DNA of 21,623 bases from UBA6624 sp964517115 [NCBI: uncultured bacterium] (GTDB lineage Bacteria; UBP7; UBA6624). Both the position numbers and the translations under genes were made by a program. Below are positions 8,723-17,122 of this stretch, one piece after another; within the stretch, counting starts at the first letter, position 1, and each line of letters starts with the position of its first letter. A model generated the notes under the pieces. That model had not been told where the DNA came from. It saw nothing but the letters and a program-made list of their open reading frames with translations, and ran no database searches. The stretch spans positions 1 to 21,623 of the forward strand of contig CAZFBE010000015.1 of assembly GCA_964517115.1 (NCBI GenBank), in the 5' to 3' direction.

Positions 8723-9547
8723 TCAAGACCCAGAAAGAAATTTAGTTAGAAAAGAAACATCCAAAACTCCATGTAAAAAAGTCACGCATGTCCCAATTGC
8801 TAAAAATGGCCCAAATGGCATTTCTAGATTTCTATAATTTTCATTTCTTATTCTTTTGTACAACATCATCATTAATCCAAAAATTGCACCTGAAAATATT
8901 GCTAGAGAAATTGCAAAAAATCCATAATCAAAACCCAAAAGAAAACCTATTACTAAAGCCATTTTTACATCTCCCCAACCCATTGCATCTCTCTTTAAAA
9001 CCAAACTACCGATCCACAAAACTGCTGCTAGAGACGCGGCGAGGAAAACCATTCCAATTAACCCGGCATACAAAGACTCACTTGGGTTTTCTGTAAAAAA
9101 ATGCATGAAAAAAACTACCGATCCTGAAAGTAACAAAAACCTATCTGGAATTATTTTGGACCTTAAATCAATGACGGTAATTACTAAAAATAAACAAAAT
9201 AAAATAAAACTTAATATTGCCAAAGATAATTGCATTTCGTTTTCTGTATTGGAAATAAAAAAATTATTATTTATGAAAAACAAATAATATCCAATATAAA
9301 CTGCGGATAGCTCTACAAGTAAATAAGATACGGAAATCTTTTTTTTACATGATCTGCATTTACCCTTCAACAAAATCCAAGAAATAATGGGTATATTGTC
9401 AAACCATTTTATTTTTTCCTTGCATGATGGACAATAAGAAGAACCAAAAACAACACTCTCTTTTGAATAGTATCTATAGATAACAACATTTAAGAAACTC
9501 CCTATACATGCAAATATGTACAAAAAAATGATACCAAATAAGTCCAT
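8723..9547 (-). CDS. pilD: Prepilin peptidase/N-methyltransferase, GspO/PilD type (274 aa)
   Basis: This is the bifunctional inner-membrane aspartic protease (family A24) that cuts prepilin leaders and methylates the new N-terminus. The signatures are complete: GSFLNVVIYR near the start, the zinc tetracysteine site (C39PSC42 and C64RSC67) joined by DNIPIISW, then YLLVEL, and the two catalytic aspartates in VID127L and GWGD193VK. About eight hydrophobic segments and 274 residues are normal for the family. The frame starts at a TTG at 9553, but the ATG at 9547 fits the family N-terminus better; no clear Shine-Dalgarno is seen. The asparaginase stop is 9 nt upstream. Its likely substrates are the five pseudopilins encoded directly downstream. 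It may also serve type IV pili encoded elsewhere. Confidence 0.95.
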   Translation of the reverse strand: MDLFGIIFLYIFACIGSFLNVVIYRYYSKESVVFGSSYCPSCKEKIKWFDNIPIISWILLKGKCRSCKKKISVSYLLVELSAVYIGYYLFFINNNFFISNTENEMQLSLAILSFILFCLFLVITVIDLRSKIIPDRFLLLSGSVVFFMHFFTENPSESLYAGLIGMVFLAASLAAVLWIGSLVLKRDAMGWGDVKMALVIGFLLGFDYGFFAISLAIFSGAIFGLMMMLYKRIRNENYRNLEMPFGPFLAIGTCVTFLHGVLDVSFLTKFLSGS

Positions 9548-9556
9548 TACCAAATT

Positions 9557-10360
9557 CTATTGAATGCATATAGGCATTTCTTCAGTATTGAATGCCCAAC
9601 CAACCTCTCCTTTGTTATTTATTGCAATCAAACCTCCCAAACCTTGTGACAAAATATCTTTTTCTAATTCTTTTATAGCCTTTTTACATGCATCCATGGG
9701 ATTTAATTTTTTCATAATATTCAGAGTGTAATCAGCTAATCTAGATCTAACTATTGCTTCGCCAATTCCAGTACAGGAAACAGCTCCAATGCTATTAGCT
9801 GAAGACCCGCAGCCAGCCATACCGCTATCTCCAACCCTTCCAGCATCCACACCGGATCTCCCTCCTGTTGTTGTAACAGAACACAAATTCTTTCCATCAA
9901 AAGAAACAGCTCCAACTGTTCCAGGTGAATTTTGGCCGGATTGGGTCCATTCATCATAAGCATCCGGATCTGGTTTTAATTTAGAAAAACCCAGATTTTT
10001 CATCTTTATTTCAAGCTCTTCTCCACACATCATTGGATTTTTTGAATCAAGAAGAACCTGGCAGATTCTTGAAACATTCCAACAGCCTGGAAGTCCTACA
10101 ACAGAAGAAAAAAAACCATTGCTAAGCGCAATAGACCCATCCATTCTTACCTTTCCATCACTTTGTCTAACGCTGCCAGATCCTGAATTTAAAAAACCAG
10201 AGTTTTCCATAACCTCAACAGCCCTAACAGCCATTTCTAAAGCACCTCTTCCTTCTTCTTTTATTGATTCTTTGATTGCGAGATTCAAAACCTTATCCAC
10301 ATCGCTCAGCAAGGATCTGTGCTTACCTGCTCCAGCATGGATGATAATCTTTTTTTTCAA
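9557..10360 (-). CDS. Plant-type asparaginase / isoaspartyl peptidase (Ntn hydrolase, 267 aa)
   Basis: This belongs to the family T2 N-terminal nucleophile hydrolases, which autocleave and hydrolyse L-asparagine or beta-aspartyl dipeptides. Visible signatures are IIIHAGAG at the N-terminus, MDGSIALSNG (residues 73-82), the autocleavage/nucleophile site GT148VGAV, the substrate loop TTGGRSGVDAGRVGDS (164-179) and SCTGIGEA (195-202). At 267 residues it is shorter than the usual 310-330, mostly in the linker before the nucleophile and at the C-terminus. The start is a TTG whose bases overlap the TGA of the preceding gene (TTGA); no ATG lies near, and the family N-terminus requires this start. 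There is no signal peptide, so it is probably cytoplasmic. A role in isoaspartyl peptide clean-up is likely, but the substrate cannot be told. Confidence 0.9.
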   Translation of the reverse strand: MKKKIIIHAGAGKHRSLLSDVDKVLNLAIKESIKEEGRGALEMAVRAVEVMENSGFLNSGSGSVRQSDGKVRMDGSIALSNGFFSSVVGLPGCWNVSRICQVLLDSKNPMMCGEELEIKMKNLGFSKLKPDPDAYDEWTQSGQNSPGTVGAVSFDGKNLCSVTTTGGRSGVDAGRVGDSGMAGCGSSANSIGAVSCTGIGEAIVRSRLADYTLNIMKKLNPMDACKKAIKELEKDILSQGLGGLIAINNKGEVGWAFNTEEMPICIQ

Positions 10361-11322
10361 TTTAACTTTTCATCATACTCATCAGCAGTTTTTCCAAGAG
10401 CAAATTCCAATATATCTTCTAAAAATACTACCCCGAGTGTCTTGTCTCTATTTTCAACAATTGCAATTCCTCCACCCTTTTTAATAGAGTCCATTGCGTC
10501 ATCTAAATAAGTATTACTTTCAAGCCTAACAAGCGGTTTCAGAACAGTTTTCCAATCCTCTCCATCCTTAAGCTTAAACAATGATTTGGCATGTAGGTAT
10601 GTTCTAGAATCATCGAGATTTTCGAAACAAAAAGGTATCCTGCTATGCCCTGTTTTTTTGACCACCTTGATTACATCATCAATCTTCATCTCTGGACCCA
10701 AAACGACAATATCCTTACTTGGGACAATACATGATTTAACCGTTTTTTCTCCAAGAAGAAGAACCCCCCTTATCCTTTTAGCTTCATCAGTCATCACCTC
10801 CTCCTCCATTGCCCTATCGGTTATTTTTATAATTTCTTTTCTTTGTATCTTGTAAACTCTAATCAAACCTTTTGAATCCATTTTCATTTTTTTAGGAAGA
10901 AGGGAAAAAAAGCTCACAAAAGGAGCTAGTATATAGCCTGCGATTTTTAAACTTAAATTTGCTCCATTGGTAAAAAATTTAGAACTTCTAATGGCCCACA
11001 TCTTTGGCAATCCTTCAGCAAAAATAAAAATTGTCAAGGTGAAAATGATATTAAGAAAAGTTCGATTTTGATCCATTAGATTTTGGTAAATCCAATATGA
11101 AAAAATTGCTGCTGCAATTTGATTTGAAAAATTAATACTTAACAGTATTGTTGTAAAAAGTTTTGAAGAATTTGACATCCATTTTGATAGGCCTTTTGAA
11201 GCAGAGTCCTCATTTTTTGCATTGTTTGACAATTCAACTTTGTCAGCTTGAAGCAAAGCAATCTCAAGACCAGTAAACCAACCGGAAATTAATATGAAAA
11301 TAATCGTTAGCGTAATTGTCAT
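10357..11322 (-). CDS. CNNM/CorC-family membrane protein with CBS pair, no C-terminal CorC domain (321 aa)
   Basis: The first about 150 residues form a DUF21/CNNM transmembrane domain: hydrophobic N-terminus, ETALF-like GLEIALLQ, and EGLPKMWAIR matching the family's EIIPKxLAxR. A CBS pair follows (about residues 180-315): TDEAKRIRGVLLLGEKTV is the usual lead-in, then GHSRIPFCFENLDD and LGVVFLEDILEFALG. The CorC_HlyC transporter-associated domain found in the next paralogue is absent, as in many eukaryotic-like CNNM proteins. This family includes Mg2+/Co2+ efflux proteins; substrate here is unknown. It overlaps its neighbours by ATGA and TTGA and lies directly after a full-length CorB/CorC-like gene, so the two may act as a hetero-oligomer. 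Confidence 0.85.
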   Translation of the reverse strand: MTITLTIIFILISGWFTGLEIALLQADKVELSNNAKNEDSASKGLSKWMSNSSKLFTTILLSINFSNQIAAAIFSYWIYQNLMDQNRTFLNIIFTLTIFIFAEGLPKMWAIRSSKFFTNGANLSLKIAGYILAPFVSFFSLLPKKMKMDSKGLIRVYKIQRKEIIKITDRAMEEEVMTDEAKRIRGVLLLGEKTVKSCIVPSKDIVVLGPEMKIDDVIKVVKKTGHSRIPFCFENLDDSRTYLHAKSLFKLKDGEDWKTVLKPLVRLESNTYLDDAMDSIKKGGGIAIVENRDKTLGVVFLEDILEFALGKTADEYDEKLN

Positions 11323-12596
11323 AACAAATCCTTATCACTCTTCATGACTTCCAACCTTTTAATTTGAGTTCCATCCATATCAACAACCTTGAAAATCAAC
11401 CCTCCCCATTCAATTGAATCTTTTTCCTTTGGAACCTTGCCTAAAATCTTATAAACAAGAGGTCCCACCTGATCCGCAGGCGGGTCAACACATGCTAAAT
11501 TCAACACATCCATAACTTCTGCAACTCTAACTGCAGGCCTAACGATGAGCAAATCTTCATTTGCCTCAACTAAATCCGGATCTTCTAATTGGTATTCATC
11601 CTCTATTTGGCCAACAACCTCTTCTAGTAAATCTTCAACAGTAACGATTCCATCCATCCCTCCGTACTCGTCTAAAATTATTGCCAAATGTTTTCTATTA
11701 TTTCTCATCGACTTGAAAGCATTATCCAAAGGTACATCAGGAGGAAGCATTAAGGGTTCTTTAATGTAGGACTCTATTGGATTGGATAAATCTTCGCCCA
11801 ATATATCCTTTACATGAAGGACCCCAACAATATTATCTATTCTTTCATTGTAGACAGGATATCTGCTTCTAAATTTTTCAGAAACAAACTGAAACACATC
11901 TGAAAGTTTCAATGATTTCTCTATAGCATCAACTTCAATCCTGGGAACCATGACATCCTTGACTTTCAAATCTTCTAAATTCAAAACCCCTTGGATCATT
12001 TCAACTTCATCCTCCTCAACGCTTTCTGCAAAAACTTCATCACTTGCTAATGACTGAACTTCCCTTTCGATCGTTTCTCCTTCGCTAAGTTCAGGAACCT
12101 TTATCACCAATAAAAAAAGATGGTTGATTTTTTTTATTAAAAATGCGGGAACCTTAAGTATCAATGTAAAAAAATATAAAAGATGCGCAATGCGCAAAGC
12201 AAAGTTGTAAGGGTTTTTAATTGCTAGCAACCTAGGAATGATTTCTGCAAAAGTTGTAACAAGGAAAAAATTCAACAATGCGACCGAGGCTAAAATGATT
12301 TTTTGATTACTTAATCCAGAAGTAAAAGAAATAACAAATTGCGTAGTCAACAAAGCTAAACTTATGTTTGCTAAGTTGTAACCAATCATCAAACACATTG
12401 ACAATTGCTCAGGATCGGAAACAACCTTTCTTAGAACCTTCGCAGAAGAAGAGTCCCTTGAAGAAAGTTCTGTGCTTGATATTGCAAAAACTGCAGCTTC
12501 AGCAAATGAAAAAAATGCTGAAAATGCTAGAAGGAAAACTGGTATCAATATTTCCCACTGAAAAGAAAAAGATTGCTGAACAAAAAATAAAATCAT
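11319..12596 (-). CDS. CorB/CorC-type protein: DUF21 + CBS pair + CorC_HlyC domain (425 aa)
   Basis: Three domains are visible. The DUF21/CNNM membrane domain (to about residue 190) includes FSFAEAAVFAIS and FAEIIPRLLAIK. The CBS pair (about 205-325) includes DVMVPRIEVDAI, SRYPVYNERIDNIVGVLHVKD (split pattern SRxPVYxExxDxIxGxL) and ILDEYGGMDGIVTVEDLLEE. The C-terminal CorC_HlyC domain has the expected DQVGPLVYKILGKVPKEKD region. These are membrane proteins linked to Mg2+/Co2+ homeostasis. The frame opens with a TTG at 12599, but I chose the ATG at 12596, which forms a TGATG stop-start with ybeY. In E. coli the ybeZ-ybeY-ybeX run ends in a soluble CorC; here the membrane-bound form fills that place. 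Confidence 0.9.
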   Translation of the reverse strand: MILFFVQQSFSFQWEILIPVFLLAFSAFFSFAEAAVFAISSTELSSRDSSSAKVLRKVVSDPEQLSMCLMIGYNLANISLALLTTQFVISFTSGLSNQKIILASVALLNFFLVTTFAEIIPRLLAIKNPYNFALRIAHLLYFFTLILKVPAFLIKKINHLFLLVIKVPELSEGETIEREVQSLASDEVFAESVEEDEVEMIQGVLNLEDLKVKDVMVPRIEVDAIEKSLKLSDVFQFVSEKFRSRYPVYNERIDNIVGVLHVKDILGEDLSNPIESYIKEPLMLPPDVPLDNAFKSMRNNRKHLAIILDEYGGMDGIVTVEDLLEEVVGQIEDEYQLEDPDLVEANEDLLIVRPAVRVAEVMDVLNLACVDPPADQVGPLVYKILGKVPKEKDSIEWGGLIFKVVDMDGTQIKRLEVMKSDKDLL

Positions 12597-12991
12597 CAAA
12601 AAACTTCCGCAAAAAGCAATTTATGTCTATCTTCATTTATTTTTACTTCTTCCTCTGAATCATGATGACAATCATCTAAATGGAGCAACCCATGAATAAC
12701 CCTGTTTAAAACCCATTTTTTAATATTGTTTTCTTTACATACATCAATACATATATAAATTTCTCCCTCAAAAGAATCTTTGTTCAAGACAAAAGTTAAA
12801 ACATCTGTCGGAACGTTTTTTTCTCTATATTTTGAATTCAAACCTTGCATATGTTTTTTATCGACAAAAACCAATGAAACATCCCCTTTCGAAGATTTGC
12901 CTCTATCCATACGGTCATTTGTAATCTTTGAATACACCGCATGAACCTCATGATTTATTTCTAACTCTGAATTTGATATGGAAATACTCAA
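12596..12991 (-). CDS. ybeY: YbeY endoribonuclease, rRNA maturation (131 aa)
   Basis: YbeY is a zinc-dependent single-strand RNase needed for 16S rRNA 3' maturation and ribosome quality control. The family signature LNSKYREKNVPTDVLTF (residues 51-67) and the zinc motif H100GLLH104LDDCHH110 are present. All three histidine ligands keep their spacing, but the usual GYD between the second and third is DCH here. It is somewhat short (131 against about 150). The start is TTG at 12991, overlapping the TGA of the HD-domain gene as TTGA; no alternative ATG would keep the N-terminal strand. The PhoH - 7TM-HD - YbeY order is widespread and supports the call. Confidence 0.93.
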   Translation of the reverse strand: MSISISNSELEINHEVHAVYSKITNDRMDRGKSSKGDVSLVFVDKKHMQGLNSKYREKNVPTDVLTFVLNKDSFEGEIYICIDVCKENNIKKWVLNRVIHGLLHLDDCHHDSEEEVKINEDRHKLLFAEVF

Positions 12992-14592
12992 GATTCTTTT
13001 ATGTACCCTATTCTTCGATGGTGTCTTAATACAGCCTCATCCAAAACAGCTTTTTTCAATACTGCAAATTGGGCTGTTGTGATTTCAGAATCAGAAAAAT
13101 GTCCTTCAGCCTCCCTTGCACTAATTTCTTCATTCAGTATTTTTAAAAGTTCTTCCGACGGAAGATCTCTCAATGACCTACTAATGGCCTCAACTGCATC
13201 AGCAAGAGAAACAATAACCTCCTCAATAGCCTTTGGCTTTGGGCCAGGATATCTAAAATCCTTATCATTAGGAGGGGTAGCCCCTACTGCTTCTGCTTGC
13301 TCTTTTGCCAACGTGTAAAAATGACCTGCTAAAGTTTCTCCATGATGGCTTTTTATAATTGAAATAACCCTATCTGGAAGTTTGGAATTTTTTGCAATTT
13401 CAATACCACTCTTAACATGACTGATCAGTAACCTTGCGCTCATCTGTGGAGAAAGATCCTCATGAGGGTTGTCTCCATCTTTTTGGTTTTCGCTAAAAAA
13501 GTGAGGCCTTTCAATCTTTCCGATGTCATGGAATAAAGCACCTGCTCTAACCAACCAAGGATTCACAGGGGAGCTTGAAGAACTTTCCATTGAAGAAATT
13601 GCTGCAGATCCAGCTTCTGCAATTTCTTGAACAGCATGAACATGAGCCATGGTTCCAGGAGCTTTTTCTGCTAACTGGGCCAATAAAGGATGGTCTGGAG
13701 CAGATAGCTCAACTAGCGCTTCTGGAGTCGATAATAAAAATACTTTTTTTGCAATTTTCAAAAACAATGTTACCAATGCAAAAACAAGAACCCCTGTAAG
13801 AAGAGAACCGGGTAAACTTTCTTTCAAAACTAATTCTGTAATTGAAGTTGAAGTTCCATATTTTGAAAAATTCATTAACGAATCTAAAAGCCATAAAAAC
13901 AAAACCAAAAAAGAAGTCGATTCAAATAATTTGATTTTGCTCCTATCCTTTATTCCGACTATTGCTGCTAAAGCGGAAAATATCCCTACTAAGTTTCTAA
14001 TCTCCAAATCAGGAAGTATTGGCACTAAAAGATAGAGCAGTAATAAAGAATAAATTAAAGCAAAACGAAATGGGTACAGTATTATCAAAGTTAATAGACA
14101 AGTGCTGATTGGAATAGCCAATTGAAAAGTTGGATTGAATCCTGGATTTAATAAAGAAAATAAAGAAGTAGCAATAAGCAAAGCGCTGGCTAAAAATGCT
14201 AAAAAATTCAAATTATGTGAAAAATTACTTATCGGATATCCAATTTTTTCAACAGCTATCCAGACAAGAGAGAGTAAAAGCAAACAATAAAGAGAATCTG
14301 CCAAAAGTTTAAAAGACCAATCAGGACTTCTAAGTTGTCCATCGGCCTCTAAAGCATCAATTATTTCTTTTTCTGCAAACCCCCCTTCGGCAATTATCAA
14401 ATCTCCCGTATCGTAATCAACCCCACTCTCTAAAGAGAATGAGCTTTTTGCATAAATATTTCTTTCTACAAGTTGATCTTCATTCAAGACAACAGTCCCA
14501 TAGAAAACATGCAAACTACGTGAAATAAAGCATGCCAAAAAAACGAAAAAAATAACAAGCGAAAAGGATTTCTTATTTATTTTGAATTTCAT
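12988..14592 (-). CDS. 7TM-HD family phosphohydrolase, PgpH-like, small ectodomain (534 aa)
   Basis: The C-terminal half is an HD domain of the PgpH/7TM-HD family, whose studied members degrade c-di-AMP at the cytoplasmic face of the membrane. Metal ligands are visible: H317 (APGTMAH), H355D356 in FHDIGK, H392 (SHV), H416H417 in SHHG and D465 in LADAVEA. The phrases SENQKDGDNPHEDLSP and SARLLISHVKSG are typical. Before it lie one N-terminal membrane helix, a short outer segment (about residues 31-95) and a block of membrane helices (about 97-285). PgpH-type proteins usually carry a large 7TM-HDED ectodomain and reach about 700 residues; here it is reduced to roughly 60. I start at the ATG at 14592, which shares an A with the phoH stop (TGATG), rather than the TTG at 14595. 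Confidence 0.88.
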   Translation of the reverse strand: MKFKINKKSFSLVIFFVFLACFISRSLHVFYGTVVLNEDQLVERNIYAKSSFSLESGVDYDTGDLIIAEGGFAEKEIIDALEADGQLRSPDWSFKLLADSLYCLLLLSLVWIAVEKIGYPISNFSHNLNFLAFLASALLIATSLFSLLNPGFNPTFQLAIPISTCLLTLIILYPFRFALIYSLLLLYLLVPILPDLEIRNLVGIFSALAAIVGIKDRSKIKLFESTSFLVLFLWLLDSLMNFSKYGTSTSITELVLKESLPGSLLTGVLVFALVTLFLKIAKKVFLLSTPEALVELSAPDHPLLAQLAEKAPGTMAHVHAVQEIAEAGSAAISSMESSSSSPVNPWLVRAGALFHDIGKIERPHFFSENQKDGDNPHEDLSPQMSARLLISHVKSGIEIAKNSKLPDRVISIIKSHHGETLAGHFYTLAKEQAEAVGATPPNDKDFRYPGPKPKAIEEVIVSLADAVEAISRSLRDLPSEELLKILNEEISAREAEGHFSDSEITTAQFAVLKKAVLDEAVLRHHRRIGYIKES

Positions 14593-15512
14593 CAAGCGTT
14601 AACTCCAAATGCTTTGTCTATTTTTTCAACCAAAGGATGCCTAACCATATCCTTGCCTTTTAATTCAATTGCACTTATGTTTTTGATTTTAGATAAAACC
14701 TTTAAAGAGTAAGTCAAACCGTTTTTTCTTCTTTTTGGGAGGTCGCATTGGGTTGGATCCCCGGTAACAACAATCTTTGAACCCTTCCCCATCCTTGTTA
14801 AGAACATTTTCATTTGAGAGGTTGTTGTATTTTGAGCTTCATCCAATATCAGAAAAGAATTTTCCAATGTCCTACCCCTCATGTAAGCCAAAGGGGCCAT
14901 CTCTATAATTCCAGAATCAAACATTCTTTTTGTTGCAGGAAATCCCAGCAGCTTAACAAGAGAGTCGTGCAGCGGCCTAAAGTAAGGAAAAACTTTTGAA
15001 TCAATATCTCCAGGTAAGAAACCTAAGTTTTCACCAGCTTCAACAACAGGGCGACACAGCACAATTCTCTCTATAACCTTATCTTGCAATAACTTGCAAG
15101 CACAAGCAACTGTTAAAAATGTTTTTCCAGTACCTGGAGGCCCTGAAACCAAAACAAGAGGATTTTGAAGGATGTTCTTGATAAGCAATGCCTGTCCATT
15201 GCTTTGTGGTTCAATGATTTCTCCATTTATTTCAAATTTCTCTGTATTAAACTTACCACCCATCAAAATACCCTCAACAACACCTGGGTTCAAATCATCT
15301 TTTTTTCTTATTTTTGAAACAACCTGATTTAAACGCGTTTTAACCAATTCCGTATTAATAGTATTTCCTTGGATTAGTAATTCATTATTGTCAAAAGAAA
15401 GCCTTACTCCAAACTTTCTTCTTAACTCCTTGGCATTTCTGTCGCCAATTCCCAAAATTCTCAAAGCTTCATTGGAATCTTTTAAGGGTATAGAAATTTG
15501 TTCTTCAATCAT
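14592..15512 (-). CDS. phoH: PhoH-like ATPase (YbeZ type, 306 aa)
   Basis: A cytoplasmic P-loop ATPase of the PhoH/YbeZ family, a partner of YbeY in RNA metabolism. Residues 1-110 hold the small N-terminal domain typical of the bacterial form. Walker A is GPPGTGKT (124-131), Walker B LILDEAQN (221-228), followed by TTTSQMKMFLTRMGKGSK and the sensor-like VVTGDPTQCDLP. Length and order are normal for the family. It begins at an ATG 12 nt after the stop of the last module gene, with no strong Shine-Dalgarno in the gap, and is followed by the PgpH-like and ybeY genes. It could be co-transcribed with the membrane module upstream, since no promoter or terminator fits in the gap. Confidence 0.95.
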   Translation of the reverse strand: MIEEQISIPLKDSNEALRILGIGDRNAKELRRKFGVRLSFDNNELLIQGNTINTELVKTRLNQVVSKIRKKDDLNPGVVEGILMGGKFNTEKFEINGEIIEPQSNGQALLIKNILQNPLVLVSGPPGTGKTFLTVACACKLLQDKVIERIVLCRPVVEAGENLGFLPGDIDSKVFPYFRPLHDSLVKLLGFPATKRMFDSGIIEMAPLAYMRGRTLENSFLILDEAQNTTTSQMKMFLTRMGKGSKIVVTGDPTQCDLPKRRKNGLTYSLKVLSKIKNISAIELKGKDMVRHPLVEKIDKAFGVNA

Positions 15513-15524
15513 TAATTTATAGGG

Positions 15525-16265
15525 TCAACCAATCAAGCCCAACCAATCCACTAAAAGGAATTGGATTCTGTCGATCAGCAAAGAAACACGCCCCATTACC
15601 GTAAGGCCAAAACTCGCACCAAAACCAATCATCAAAATTAATATACCGGTTTTGGCTGCAATTCTAGTTGCTCCTTTATGCTCCAAAGAAAAGAAAAAAT
15701 AAATCAATCCGCACAAAACACCAATCAGTATAAAAATTGCATTGAAAAGTGCTGATGATTCGGGTGTGTAATTTATAGAGGCTGATTGTGCTGCACATTC
15801 GCTAGAAGTTGCACAAATACGATTCAATGTAGAGGAAACTTGGGTAATTAGCTTTTCACTGATAACAGGTCCGACTTTAACGCCAGAAAAAGCACCGAGT
15901 ATGAAAGCAAATGCATATTTTGTAAGCCATCTAAGCCTTGGAGCAATTACAGGAAAGAATAAAAAACTTCCAATCAAACATGCCATAATTGGATTAATCA
16001 CATCTGACCAACCACTCGGATCATTATTCTGAATCGCAAGCAGTCCATCTTTAAGTGGCTGAATGACATTTGTTGCAATGTCATTATGCCAAGCAACTAC
16101 AACAATATAACCAGCACCAACACCAACATAAAGATGCTCAACGAATTTAAATAAAGGATTATCCTTGTAGAGAAAGGAAAAAATCCCTATTGTCAATATA
16201 GCTGCGATCCAAACCCCAATACCTTCCGGACTCAAGGGATCAGCAATAAGAAGGTTGAAAATCAT
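15525..16265 (-). CDS. Module protein A, copy 2: six-pass membrane protein of unknown function (246 aa)
   Basis: I recognise no named family. Six hydrophobic segments are predicted (about residues 17-33, 43-60, 92-110, 117-135, 172-192, 205-232). Shared with copy 1 are FSFLYKDNP, the EHLxVGVxxGY stretch, GxLCxxxYFFFS (with Cys185), and the C-terminal block from G207, where 27 of 37 residues are identical by my count, ending DWLG. Between segments 4 and 5 is a loop with C151-x5-C157; copy 1 has the same spacing in an otherwise dissimilar loop, suggesting a disulfide if the loop is periplasmic. The gene overlaps the end of gene B as ATGA and has GGAG 11 nt before the ATG. It is last in the module and lies 12 nt before phoH. 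Confidence 0.85.
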   Translation of the reverse strand: MIFNLLIADPLSPEGIGVWIAAILTIGIFSFLYKDNPLFKFVEHLYVGVGAGYIVVVAWHNDIATNVIQPLKDGLLAIQNNDPSGWSDVINPIMACLIGSFLFFPVIAPRLRWLTKYAFAFILGAFSGVKVGPVISEKLITQVSSTLNRICATSSECAAQSASINYTPESSALFNAIFILIGVLCGLIYFFFSLEHKGATRIAAKTGILILMIGFGASFGLTVMGRVSLLIDRIQFLLVDWLGLIG

Positions 16266-17122
16266 TTATTTAAACTCTCCAATTTCGGTGAAGTTTTTTT
16301 TCTTTTTGCAAAAAATCCAATATTTCCAAGAACTATAAAGATGATAATTGCTAAATGAGCTTTTGCTTGAGCCTGCATTCCAGCAGTAGCCTTGTCTGGT
16401 TCCAAACCATAAGCCTTCTCCATAAGTTTTTCATATTCAGCAGCACCCACAAGAGCACCGACCAAACCTTGTAACTGGTTAGCTTCCAGGTAAGGATAAA
16501 AATCTCCAATCATGACACCAGTTGCCGCAGCAACAAGGTCAGCACCATAAGCGCCATGAGCCTGTTCAACATAAAAATCAACACTTGATCCTGCACTTAA
16601 ATCAATGACTAAATTGAAATCATCATAATTTCTTATATCTTTCATAAGAGGAATGTTTTCAACCCTTTTTCCTTTGTCATCTGCAGGAAAAATCTCATGA
16701 ATGTCACTACCCATACTTTTTACAACAATATCTAACCCAGGTTTAAAACCGAGATTCACCCAGTCAACCCCCTCCTGCTTGTTATAAAGAGTTGAAATTT
16801 CATTAAGAGTTGTATCTGCCAAGGTTGGAGCAGCAGGCCACAAGGTTATAACAACAATATTCACATTCTTTTCAAACAACTGATGAAGCATGGCTTTGGC
16901 AGTAGGAAGCAACTCAGCCTGACTTCCTGGATCAAAGTCCCAAGATATTAAAACATTGCTACCGCTAGGAACATTTTCAATCCTTTCAAAAGCTTTTCTT
17001 GTTGGCTCACTCACATTTATATCTAAACTTTTTGGATTCATTAAGGGGATGATAATAACAATGAACATAACTAAAAAAATCCATCTTCTATCTATAGATT
17101 GCAACTTATCCCAAATGTTCAT
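16262..17122 (-). CDS. Module protein B, copy 2: membrane-anchored soluble domain of unknown function (286 aa)
   Basis: No family recognised. The N-terminus MNIWDKLQSIDRRW is followed by one membrane helix (about 13-32); a second lies near the C-terminus (about 250-268), followed by KRKK. By the positive-inside rule both ends are cytoplasmic, and the roughly 200 residues between them lie outside the inner membrane. That domain alternates hydrophobic strands and helices (for example NVLISWDFDPGS, NIVVITLWPAAP), suggesting an alpha/beta fold. Kept in both copies are DFxPxxxxELxPxAKA, G(F/Y)KxG, (N/D)(I/L)P(L/I)M and GAAEYE. Outside these the copies differ strongly, making B the most diverged module member. 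It overlaps C by ATGA and has a GGAAG RBS. Confidence 0.83.
   Translation of the reverse strand: MNIWDKLQSIDRRWIFLVMFIVIIIPLMNPKSLDINVSEPTRKAFERIENVPSGSNVLISWDFDPGSQAELLPTAKAMLHQLFEKNVNIVVITLWPAAPTLADTTLNEISTLYNKQEGVDWVNLGFKPGLDIVVKSMGSDIHEIFPADDKGKRVENIPLMKDIRNYDDFNLVIDLSAGSSVDFYVEQAHGAYGADLVAAATGVMIGDFYPYLEANQLQGLVGALVGAAEYEKLMEKAYGLEPDKATAGMQAQAKAHLAIIIFIVLGNIGFFAKRKKTSPKLESLNK

Noticed and set aside
13649-14035. Plus-strand ORF of 128 codons
   Set aside because: It is antisense to the membrane part of the 7TM-HD gene, which has clear homology, and has no RBS or domain.
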